Shown: positions 7,082 through 14,350 of the stretch, one piece after another | Numbering within the stretch: the stretch's first letter is position 1 | Layout of the letters: each line of letters begins with the position of its first letter | NCBI GenBank assembly: GCA_024398755.1 | Contig: JAKSIQ010000010.1 | Coordinates: forward strand, 1-50,914 | Direction: 5' to 3' | Length of the DNA: 50,914 bases | From: Bacteroidaceae bacterium | Lineage (GTDB): Bacteria; Bacteroidota; Bacteroidia; Bacteroidales; Bacteroidaceae | Notes under the pieces: model-generated | Told to the model about the DNA's origin: nothing | Database searches by the model: none | The model's input: the letters and a program-made list of their open reading frames with translations, nothing else | Program-made: the position numbers and the translations under genes

Positions 7082-7814
7082 GTTCTCCAGTAACTTTACT
7101 GTCATCAACCTCGACCGATGCCGGCAACAGCCATGCAAACAGCAATGACACTATAACGGTCAGAATCATGGTCCTTGTGCCGTTGTCTATATTCCTGACA
7201 ACAGGACATACGGAACATATCCAGCTTAACAGGCATGCCACAGTAACGGCTACAGTCAGTTTCCAGTGTTTTCTTGCCGCTGTCACGACTATGGAGATGA
7301 ACATTCCATATAGGGCCACACCAAGAGCACTGACAATATCAGCAGGCAGAGAATTGCCCGCCGCTATGCCTGAAGCCGTACCGGCAGCCCACATGACACC
7401 AGCAACCGACATTGCGCCATAAGTGTATTTGGGCTGCAGACATCCTTTGTAGGCAATTGAAATGCCGTAAACCTCATCGGTCATGCAACAGCCTACCAGA
7501 ATTTTCTGAAACAATCCGATATCCGGTGGCAGTTTCTGTGTGATTGTGGCGCTCATCAGCAGATACCTGAGGTTTACAACCACGCACATTACAATGACAG
7601 CCATATATGACGCATTGGCTGCAAAGAGTGTGTAAGCTCCGAATTCTCCAGCAGAAGCGCGTGTAAAAAGGCTGCATAAGAAACCGGTAGCAGGTACAAG
7701 TCCTGCATTCCTTGCCACGATGCCCATAGAGAATGAAACTGCAAAATAACAGGCGGCTATTGGAATGCCGTCTCTGACACCTTGCAGGAATATGTTCTGT
7801 CCGCTCTGACTCAT
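7074..7814 (-). CDS. azlC: AzlC-type branched-chain amino acid exporter, main subunit
   Basis: A 246-residue integral membrane protein of the AzlC/YgaZ family. Landmarks: QGVRDGIPIAACYFAVSFSMG at 11-31, the NLRYLLMSATI segment near 80, and about six hydrophobic helices. With AzlD it would export leucine, isoleucine, valine or analogues. It ends inside the azlD start and begins 18 bases after the stop of the AMP-binding ligase gene, so all three probably form one minus-strand transcript. Confidence 0.9.
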   Translation of the reverse strand: MSQSGQNIFLQGVRDGIPIAACYFAVSFSMGIVARNAGLVPATGFLCSLFTRASAGEFGAYTLFAANASYMAVIVMCVVVNLRYLLMSATITQKLPPDIGLFQKILVGCCMTDEVYGISIAYKGCLQPKYTYGAMSVAGVMWAAGTASGIAAGNSLPADIVSALGVALYGMFISIVVTAARKHWKLTVAVTVACLLSWICSVCPVVRNIDNGTRTMILTVIVSLLFAWLLPASVEVDDSKVTGEHD

Positions 7815-7832
7815 CAGCTCATGAAAAAGGCG

Positions 7833-9743
7833 TCAGAGTGACGCCATATTCTTTTCATTAAGAAGGTTCTTGCCTTCCGGCGTATATGCATATTCAATGC
7901 GGTCAGCATAGAACTTTTCAACTTTTCCGCGCACAACCTTCATTGTACTGTTCACCAGACCGCCCTTTTCAGTAAACTGTTCCGGAAGTACTACAATTGC
8001 TGCAGGCAACCATCGCTCCGGGAACAGGCCTTCGCGTGTTCCACCCTTACGATAGCTGTCAACTTCTTCCTGAATCTTTTTCAGCATGATTTCCTTGGCT
8101 TCTGCCGATTCAAGGTCAATTCCAGGCTTCTGATGTGCGGCATATTCCTTCAATGCTTCCTTATTGGGAACCACCAGAGCAATTGTATAAGGGTTCATAT
8201 CGTTGTGCAGAAGCGTATTGTCAATATACTTGCTTCCATCGGTAAGACCGTCCTCAAAGCCCTCCGGCGAATATTTTTCTCCGTCAGGTGAAATAAGAAG
8301 AGACTTGAATCGGCCTGTAACGTAAAGATAACGCGGATCTTCGGTGCAGATATAACCCATATCGCCCGTATGCAGCCATCCGTCAACTATTGTGCTGGCG
8401 GTCGATTCAGGATTCTTCCAGTAACCGCCCATGACATTCTCTCCACGTATCACAATCTCACCGCGTGTTCCGTGTGCAACTTCTTTTCCATCGGAATCAC
8501 AGATTTTTATATCCATAGGTTTGACAGTACGTCCTGATGAACCGAAACGTGCTCCTGCCGGTGAGTTTGAACATATTATAGGTGTTGCCTCGGACAGGCC
8601 GTATCCCTGGAAAATGGGAATTCCTATTGCGCAGAAATAACGCTGCAGCTCTATGTCCAGCAGTGCACCTCCACCTACGAACAACTGCAACCGGCCTCCA
8701 AGACCTTCACGCACGCTCTTGAATATGAGTTTGTCAAACAGCTTGACCATAGGCCAGCGCCAGAACTGCCAACCTCCACGGTTGTAATACTCCTTGTTGT
8801 AAGCAATGGCGTTCTTGAGCGCAAAATTGTACAGTTTTTCCACCTTCGGACCTTTTGCTTTGATGCCGGCCTCAATGTTCTTCTTGAAGTTGCGCGAAAT
8901 AGCCGGTACCGAAAGCATTATATGCGGCTTGATTTCCTTTATGGCTATCGGCATGTTTCTCAAAGTCTGCATAGGAGTCTTGCCGACCGGCACTGTTGCA
9001 ATGCTGCCACCATGGTACATCATGGTATAGAATCCGGCCACATGAGCGAAACAATGGTCCAGCGGCAGAACAATGAGCATTACCCAATCGTTCGGAATAT
9101 CAATTACAGACACGCCCTGCTCCACGTTGGCAGTATAATTCCTGTGTGTCAGGATAATGCCCTTAGGATCGGCTGTAGTACCCGATGTATAAGTGATGTT
9201 GGCAGGATCGTCGGGACCTATCTGGGCAATACGCTCATCAAGCGCTCCCGGATTGTCATTCATGAACTTAAGGCCCATATCACGAATCTGGCCTATTGTC
9301 ATTTCGTTTTCTTGCAGATCTTCAATATTGTCAAGTACTATGACTTTCTCAACAAGCGGTGTTCCGGGCACCGTTTTCCTTATTTTTGGAAGCTGTTGGG
9401 CCGATGCCACTACGAATCTGGCATCGGAATGGTTGATGCGGAACAACAGGTCATTGGTCTCTTCAAGTTTGGTTGAGAGCGGAACATCGACACCACCGGC
9501 AAACAGTATGCCCAGTTCGGTAAGAATCCACAGGTTGCGGCCTTCTGAAATCAAGGACACCCTGTCTCCCTTCTGCAATCCCAATGCCATGAAACCGGCA
9601 GCAAGAATGCGGCCTTCACGGTATGTGTCGGCAAACGATGTCTCACGCCAGACGTCACCGGTCTTTTCACGAAGAAAGGTCTTGTCTGCAAATTTGTTGC
9701 AATAGTGCTCTACAAATTCTATTATTGTCGGTCTTTCGTTCAT
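7833..9743 (-). CDS. Long-chain acyl-CoA synthetase (AMP-binding)
   Basis: A 636-residue AMP-forming ligase of the long-chain fatty acid:CoA type: fatty acid + ATP + CoA to acyl-CoA + AMP + PPi. Motifs in order: the adenylate P-loop ITYTSGTTADPKG near 193-205, the A5 motif QGYGLSEATP near 378, HTGDMG near 450, and GRFKSLLISPDGEKYSPEG near 470, where family members bind the acyl chain and the catalytic lysine region begins. The start at 9743 (MNERPTIIEF) lies about 20 bases after the expected start of the TATATTTG box; 9752 is an alternative. It could supply acyl-CoA for lipid synthesis, but it is 14 kb from the sulfonolipid-type operon. Confidence 0.88.
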   Translation of the reverse strand: MNERPTIIEFVEHYCNKFADKTFLREKTGDVWRETSFADTYREGRILAAGFMALGLQKGDRVSLISEGRNLWILTELGILFAGGVDVPLSTKLEETNDLLFRINHSDARFVVASAQQLPKIRKTVPGTPLVEKVIVLDNIEDLQENEMTIGQIRDMGLKFMNDNPGALDERIAQIGPDDPANITYTSGTTADPKGIILTHRNYTANVEQGVSVIDIPNDWVMLIVLPLDHCFAHVAGFYTMMYHGGSIATVPVGKTPMQTLRNMPIAIKEIKPHIMLSVPAISRNFKKNIEAGIKAKGPKVEKLYNFALKNAIAYNKEYYNRGGWQFWRWPMVKLFDKLIFKSVREGLGGRLQLFVGGGALLDIELQRYFCAIGIPIFQGYGLSEATPIICSNSPAGARFGSSGRTVKPMDIKICDSDGKEVAHGTRGEIVIRGENVMGGYWKNPESTASTIVDGWLHTGDMGYICTEDPRYLYVTGRFKSLLISPDGEKYSPEGFEDGLTDGSKYIDNTLLHNDMNPYTIALVVPNKEALKEYAAHQKPGIDLESAEAKEIMLKKIQEEVDSYRKGGTREGLFPERWLPAAIVVLPEQFTEKGGLVNSTMKVVRGKVEKFYADRIEYAYTPEGKNLLNEKNMASL

Positions 9744-9770
9744 AACAGTCATATAGTTTATTATTCTACG

Positions 9771-9778
9771 CAAATATA
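9771..9778 (-). promoter_or_regulatory. -7 box TATATTTG of the acyl-CoA synthetase/azl group
   Basis: TATATTTG on the minus strand, 27 bases before the ATG at 9743. The -33 element is not clear. Confidence 0.45.
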
Positions 9779-9810
9779 GACAAAAAGGCACATACTATAT
9801 CAAAAAGGTT

Positions 9811-9818
9811 TATCTTTG
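9811..9818 (+). promoter_or_regulatory. -7 box TATCTTTG of the 176-aa lipoprotein gene
   Basis: TATCTTTG fits TAnnTTTG. The predicted start is near 9825, leaving a leader of about 55 bases before the ATG at 9882. No good -33 box is visible. Confidence 0.5.
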
Positions 9819-9881
9819 CATGAGAAGTCGCGACAAACGCCGTGTTTTGCCAATTATTAACCTATTTATAATACAACATCT

Positions 9882-10412
9882 ATGAAAACTATCAAGAGTA
9901 TCGGATTCAGCATGCTGCTGCTCATGAGTGCAGCTGTCATTTTCAGTTCTTGCGGTGCAGGCGCTCCTAAACAGTCAAAGGAACTGGTTCTTGCAGAAGG
10001 CGACCGTGCAACACTTACCAACGACGGTGAATACACCACCATTGAATTCCCCGATCAGCTGACCGCAGAAGACGGCACATTGTACGACACTGACCTGATG
10101 GGTTATCTGTCAAACTGCAACGCTCCTATTTCAACCGACGGAACAGACTGGGACGGTTTCCGCATCTACTATTACATGCACAATTCACGTGAATGGCTCC
10201 ACAAGGGCATCTACGAGAATCCTGCTGAAATCAAGGTGTCACAAATCAAGAAGATTGTCATTGCAAACAGATATACCTATCTGAGAAACTTCAACACCAA
10301 GATGACTCTTCTGAACAATTCAAAGGAAATGAAGAACGACAACGGCTACAAGGAGGAAGTCCAGTTCGGAAACACCTACTATTACTATATCGAAGTCATT
10401 CTCCGCGACTGA
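9882..10412 (+). CDS. Putative lipoprotein of unknown function
   Basis: A 176-residue protein with a lipoprotein signal peptide (MKTIKSIGFSMLLLMSAAVIF then SSCG; lipid Cys at residue 24). The mature part is Tyr- and Asn-rich with a likely beta-sandwich pattern (YTTIEFPD, FRIYYYMHNSREW, IKKIVIANRYTYLR, YYYYIEVIL). I do not recognise a family. It is a single gene with its own promoter box and a strong terminator right after it. Probably outer-membrane or periplasmic. Confidence 0.75.
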   Translation: MKTIKSIGFSMLLLMSAAVIFSSCGAGAPKQSKELVLAEGDRATLTNDGEYTTIEFPDQLTAEDGTLYDTDLMGYLSNCNAPISTDGTDWDGFRIYYYMHNSREWLHKGIYENPAEIKVSQIKKIVIANRYTYLRNFNTKMTLLNNSKEMKNDNGYKEEVQFGNTYYYYIEVILRD

Positions 10413-10432
10413 TTTTAACAGCAATATCATAG

Positions 10433-10469
10433 AAAAGGCCGGCTAATCGCTTTTAGCCGGCCTTTTTTT
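10433..10469 (+). terminator. Intrinsic terminator after the lipoprotein gene
   Basis: Perfect stem AAAAGGCCGGCTAA (10433-10446) / TTAGCCGGCCTTTT (10453-10466) with a six-base loop, running into seven T. Complementary A residues on the left arm could also let it act on the opposite strand, toward the end of the radical SAM gene. Confidence 0.9.
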
Positions 10470-10519
10470 GCCCGCAAGCAAAACGGCCCGAATCACGCAC
10501 CGCGGACTGGGAAATGTGG

Positions 10520-11380
10520 CTATCGGCTCATTCGGTGACGCTTGGTCACAAGCGCATAGCCGCAGGTGCGGCATATTGGCTCTACTGCCTTGTGTGCTGA
10601 GAAGCCGTCAAATATGCGTCTGGCGCGCTCGGTTGACAGAATCTCGTCAAGAGTCTGGTCGAACAGGTTTCCGAGCGGCATGCTGCCGTTGTGGTCAAGA
10701 CAGCACGGAACCACGGTGCCATCGGCCAGAACACCTATCTGGTTGCGCAGGGCATAGCAGAACAGTTCGCCGTCCTCTTCCACTCCGCCACATGGGTCGG
10801 CATTCCCGGGACCGCTATCGGGCCATTCGAATTTGCTGTCGAATTCCAGATACAGGTTATGACACAGTTCATAGCCATTACGGTTCTCCTTCCACGGTGC
10901 CGGCACGTACTGTTCAAGCATTTTCAGAATCTCTGCGTTACGGCTTTCCAGCCCTCCCTGATTCCAGAGTCTGAGCACTATGATGCAGCCTTTCCGGGCA
11001 GCCTCAATGGAGAATCTCATGACACCGTCAATATAGGATTGCGGATTGTCACCGTCATTCCCTTCAAAAGCGTGCAGTGAAATGTTTGTCTTGTACGGCA
11101 GAGAATCCATAAGTCCGCTTTGCAGAAGTGTCCCGTTTGTGGTCAGCACCGGAATGAAGCCCTTCTGGCGTGCCAGCGCAATGAACGTTGGCAGCAGTTT
11201 GTGCGAACAAGGCTCGCCCATAAGGTGGAAATACAGGAATCTGACCTTGCCCTTCAGCCTGTCTGTCAGTGTCTGGAACTCATTGAGTGTAAGCTGGCGG
11301 TGCTTTCTTGTGTGCCCCGGACAGAAGCGGCATTCAAGATTGCAGATGTTGGTAATCTCCAGATAGCACCGGGTAAGCAT
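10520..11380 (-). CDS. Radical SAM/SPASM-type protein
   Basis: A 286-residue radical SAM enzyme. The CNLECRFC cluster motif (CxxxCxxC) is at residues 13-20, followed by the HLMGEP and LTTNGTLL segments typical of the family. The C-terminal third carries a SPASM-like cysteine set: CGG near 197, CYALRNQIGVLADGTVVPCC around 207-226, and CRTCGYA near 270. Such proteins bind one SAM-cleaving [4Fe-4S] cluster plus an auxiliary cluster and often modify peptides or cofactors. No obvious peptide substrate lies nearby. It follows tilS by 18 bases on the same strand, so the two are co-transcribed; the substrate is unknown. Confidence 0.85.
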   Translation of the reverse strand: MLTRCYLEITNICNLECRFCPGHTRKHRQLTLNEFQTLTDRLKGKVRFLYFHLMGEPCSHKLLPTFIALARQKGFIPVLTTNGTLLQSGLMDSLPYKTNISLHAFEGNDGDNPQSYIDGVMRFSIEAARKGCIIVLRLWNQGGLESRNAEILKMLEQYVPAPWKENRNGYELCHNLYLEFDSKFEWPDSGPGNADPCGGVEEDGELFCYALRNQIGVLADGTVVPCCLDHNGSMPLGNLFDQTLDEILSTERARRIFDGFSAHKAVEPICRTCGYALVTKRHRMSR

Positions 11381-11398
11381 TTCAGAAAAGCGGTAAGA

Positions 11399-12751
11399 TT
11401 ATCTGCCTGTCAGTCTGATGACAAGTTGCCTTGAGGTTTCGGCCGATACGCGGAAACGGTTGTCGCTGCGCTGCCCTATCACCCACAATATGTCTTTGCC
11501 GTCGGTCAGGACCAGCTGCCGACGCTTCTGCGGAAGACTGAATTTCAAATCTGTCATGAAGTCACTGAGCAACCTGCGGCCCTTCATTCCGAACGGGTGG
11601 AAGCTGTCTGCGTTCTGCACATTCCTTACCTGCAGTGAAGTGCCGGCAAGGTCAGCATCGAGAGTGGCCACATTGCGGTCTCTTGAAATGGGCGCATTGA
11701 CGGGCGCAAATGAAAAAGCAAGGCTGGAACCGTCAGGAAGCTGAACTTCAAGGCCGTCTTCAACAGCCACATCCACAAGCAGTTCCGTTTCACTTTCCTT
11801 GCGCACCAGCAATCTGCCGCGGTCAACGTACAGAATGCTGCCGGCAGCATGGAAGCATCGGCCCGGTTCACCTTGAGCCGCAGCGTAAACCTGTTCGGCA
11901 AGACTTTCCGAGAAGCCGTAACCGGACAGTATTTCATACAGTACAGCCTTTGACTTCAAATGACTGTCACCATTGTCATCAAGCAGCATAAGTGACTGGA
12001 TATCAATGTCGCAGCCATCGGCACATGGAGTGACGCACATTGCCTTCGACTTGTCCACGGCCTCTTCATAAAACGCCAGAGCCTGACGCAGATGGGCCGA
12101 TGTGCGGTCAATGGCGCAGTCAACATCAGGGTTGGTCTGGCGCATCAGAGGCAGCAGTTCGAGCCGTATTCTGTTGCGGGTGCAGTCAGCTTCAAGGTTG
12201 GTGCTGTCAGTAACGTAATTCTGTCCCTGAACGGTCAGCCAGTATTCAATATCGCGGCGGGATACGCACAGGAAAGGCCTTACAATGAATCCGTTTTTCG
12301 GCTTTATGCCGCACAGGCCGCGTATTCCGGTACCTCGCATCAGATTCATGACAACAGTTTCTACCGAATCGTCACGATGATGCGCTATACATACGGCCGA
12401 TGCTCCGTTCTCAAGCCTGAGACGTTCAAAGTCAGCGTACCTGAGTTCGCGTGCAGCCATTTCAATGGAAGCATGGTGTTGTGCGGCGTACTGACGCGTG
12501 TCGTAGCTGCACAGTTCCAGCCTGACACCAAGCCTGGTGCAGAGTTCCTGTGCAAAAGCCTGGTCGCGGTCGCTTTCATTGCCACGCAGATGGAAATTGC
12601 AATGGACGGCAATGCAATCGCACCCCAGACTGTGACGCACAAGCAGCAGGGCTGTGCTGTCAGCTCCTCCGCTCAAACCCACCAGCACTCTGGCTCCAGG
12701 TTCAAGCAGGCCGTTTGCGGCAATGTATTCCTCTACCCTTTTCTGCAACAT
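11399..12751 (-). CDS. tilS: tRNA(Ile)-lysidine synthase
   Basis: Modifies C34 of the CAU-anticodon isoleucine tRNA to lysidine using ATP and lysine, so that it reads AUA. The 450-residue protein has the PP-loop VGLSGGADST at 24-33, the HCNFHLRGNESDRD segment near 50-63, IAHHRDDSVETVVMNLMRGTG near 125-145 and VTDSTNLEADCTRNRIR near 185. The C-terminal TilS domains end with SFHPFGMKGRRLLSDFMTD and WVIGQRSDNRFRV. Full length for the family. A possible TACTTTTG box at 12757-12764 (minus strand) would place the transcript start almost at the ATG, suggesting a leaderless message or a slightly later start. Confidence 0.95.
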   Translation of the reverse strand: MLQKRVEEYIAANGLLEPGARVLVGLSGGADSTALLLVRHSLGCDCIAVHCNFHLRGNESDRDQAFAQELCTRLGVRLELCSYDTRQYAAQHHASIEMAARELRYADFERLRLENGASAVCIAHHRDDSVETVVMNLMRGTGIRGLCGIKPKNGFIVRPFLCVSRRDIEYWLTVQGQNYVTDSTNLEADCTRNRIRLELLPLMRQTNPDVDCAIDRTSAHLRQALAFYEEAVDKSKAMCVTPCADGCDIDIQSLMLLDDNGDSHLKSKAVLYEILSGYGFSESLAEQVYAAAQGEPGRCFHAAGSILYVDRGRLLVRKESETELLVDVAVEDGLEVQLPDGSSLAFSFAPVNAPISRDRNVATLDADLAGTSLQVRNVQNADSFHPFGMKGRRLLSDFMTDLKFSLPQKRRQLVLTDGKDILWVIGQRSDNRFRVSAETSRQLVIRLTGR

Positions 12752-12785
12752 GATGCCAAAAGTACTGATTTGGCAAAGAAAAACT

Positions 12786-12793
12786 TAATTTTG
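12786..12793 (+). promoter_or_regulatory. -7 box TAATTTTG of the YqiA-like gene
   Basis: TAATTTTG lies 28 bases before the ATG at 12821. The divergent tilS gene starts 70 bases away, so this short region serves both. Confidence 0.5.
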
Positions 12794-12820
12794 CACTGAC
12801 ATTTTGAAGCACACAGAGAT

Positions 12821-13402
12821 ATGAAGATTGTTTATTTCCATGGTTTCGGTTCATCGGGAGCAAGCGGAACGGTTGAGAGCCTGAGACATAATCTGCCTGA
12901 TTTTGAAATAGTTGCGCCTGACATTCCGGTCGATCCGGCCGATGCCCTTCCATATCTGAAGGATTTGGTACAGCAGGAACAGCCCGACCTGATAATAGGC
13001 ACGTCGATGGGTGCCATGTACGCCCAGCAGATGTACGGTTTCAAGAAGATTCTTGTCAATCCGGCATTCAACATGTCAACCATGTCGAAAGTCATGAAGG
13101 CCGGCAAGAAATACCCCTTCCGGAACGGACGCAAGGACGGTGCCAAGGATTTCATGATTACCGGACAGATAGTCAAGAATTTCAATCAGATGGAACGCCA
13201 GCAGTTCAAAGGCATCACCGATTTTGACCTGCAGAACACATGGGGGCTTTTCGGCACTCATGACACAACGGTGAACTGCTATGACCTGTTCAAGAAGCAT
13301 TACACTAACGCACAGCGCTTTGACGGGGAGCACAGTCTGAACGACAAATCGCTCAAACAGGCCGTTCTTCCACTTGTCAGGCAGATTCTTTCAATAAATT
13401 GA
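12821..13402 (+). CDS. YqiA/YcfP-family alpha/beta-hydrolase
   Basis: A 193-residue small alpha/beta hydrolase. Visible parts are the first strand and oxyanion loop IVYFHGFGSSGASGT at 3-17, the nucleophile elbow GTSMGAMYA near 59-67 (Ser), an acid in GTHDTTVN near 145, and the catalytic His in FDGEHSLND near 168. Members such as E. coli YqiA act as esterases on acyl-CoA or short esters in vitro; the physiological substrate is unknown. Separate unit between tilS (divergent) and metF. Confidence 0.85.
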   Translation: MKIVYFHGFGSSGASGTVESLRHNLPDFEIVAPDIPVDPADALPYLKDLVQQEQPDLIIGTSMGAMYAQQMYGFKKILVNPAFNMSTMSKVMKAGKKYPFRNGRKDGAKDFMITGQIVKNFNQMERQQFKGITDFDLQNTWGLFGTHDTTVNCYDLFKKHYTNAQRFDGEHSLNDKSLKQAVLPLVRQILSIN

Positions 13403-13413
13403 AAAATAAAGCG

Positions 13414-13433
13414 TACCTTTGCGTTTTAAAACG
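13414..13433 (+). promoter_or_regulatory. -7 box with start-site palindrome upstream of metF
   Basis: TACCTTTG at 13414-13421 fits the -7 consensus. It is followed at once by the perfect 12-base palindrome CGTTTTAAAACG at 13422-13433, which would straddle the transcription start. The palindrome could be an operator for a dimeric regulator. The leader to the ATG at 13466 is under 40 bases, so no SAM or cobalamin riboswitch is present. Confidence 0.5.
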
Positions 13434-13465
13434 AAAACAGCTTAAAAAGCCATAACCGGAACGAC

Positions 13466-14350
13466 ATGAAGATAAGTGACATTTTTGCCGGAAAGAAGAC
13501 ATTGTCATTCGAAATCTTTCCCCCGAAAAGAGAGGAAGACACATTCACTCTGATTGAAAACACAATAACCAAGCTTGACTCGTACAAGCCTGATTTCATA
13601 AGCGTCACCTACGGCGCTTTAGGCAACACACTTACCAATACTGCAAAGATTGCCAAGCACATAAAGGACCACACAAGCGCCGAACCTCTTGCCCACCTTA
13701 CCTGTGTGGCATCGACCGAAGGCAGAATTGACGAAGTGTGCGGCGAACTGAAGCAGGCCGGTGTCGAGAACATTCTCACACTGCGCGGAGACATGCCCAA
13801 GGATGTCACCACACCTGTCTTTTCAGACTTCAAGCATGCATCGGACCTTGCACATTACATACACGGCAAATATCCGGGCGACTTCTGTCTGGCAGGAGCA
13901 TGCTATCCGGAAAAGCACCCGGAAGCTGAAAACATGCGCCAGGACATTGAGTTCATGAAGAAAAAGCAGGACGAAGGCATGCAGTTCTTCAACAGCCAGC
14001 TGTTCTTTGACAACGAAGCATTCTACCATTTCCTGCTTCAGGCACGCAAGGCCGGAATCACGGCACCGATCATTCCCGGCATCATGCCCGTAACCAACTA
14101 CGCACAGCTGGACCGCATGATTCAGGTGACCGGATGCAACGTTCCGCTCAAGCTGCGCAACTACTTTGACAAATACAAGGACGACAAGGCCGCCATTGAA
14201 GAGATAGGCCTGATATTCACCAGCTACCAGATTCTTGACCTGATAGCCAATGACGTTGACGGAATACACATTTATTCAATGAACAAGAGCGGTTTCATAG
14301 GCCGCCTGATGGACAACATAAGCTACGTTGCCGAAAAGTTCTTTGAATGA
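13466..14350 (+). CDS. metF: 5,10-methylenetetrahydrofolate reductase
   Basis: Reduces methylene-THF to methyl-THF with an FAD cofactor, feeding methionine synthase. The 294-residue TIM barrel carries the SFEIFPPK start (residues 14-21), SVTYGALG near 47, the NILTLRGDMP FAD segment near 105, GACYPEKHPEA near 144-154 and PGIMPVTN near 204. The length matches bacterial MetF. Its TGA overlaps the metH ATG by four bases, so synthesis of the two enzymes is translationally coupled. Confidence 0.95.
   Translation: MKISDIFAGKKTLSFEIFPPKREEDTFTLIENTITKLDSYKPDFISVTYGALGNTLTNTAKIAKHIKDHTSAEPLAHLTCVASTEGRIDEVCGELKQAGVENILTLRGDMPKDVTTPVFSDFKHASDLAHYIHGKYPGDFCLAGACYPEKHPEAENMRQDIEFMKKKQDEGMQFFNSQLFFDNEAFYHFLLQARKAGITAPIIPGIMPVTNYAQLDRMIQVTGCNVPLKLRNYFDKYKDDKAAIEEIGLIFTSYQILDLIANDVDGIHIYSMNKSGFIGRLMDNISYVAEKFFE

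Noticed and set aside
12092-12799. 235-codon plus-strand frame opposite tilS
   Set aside because: Shadow of tilS, whose PP-loop and downstream motifs are intact.
13422-13465. SAM or cobalamin riboswitch before metF
   Set aside because: The leader is under 45 bases and lacks any aptamer-like fold.
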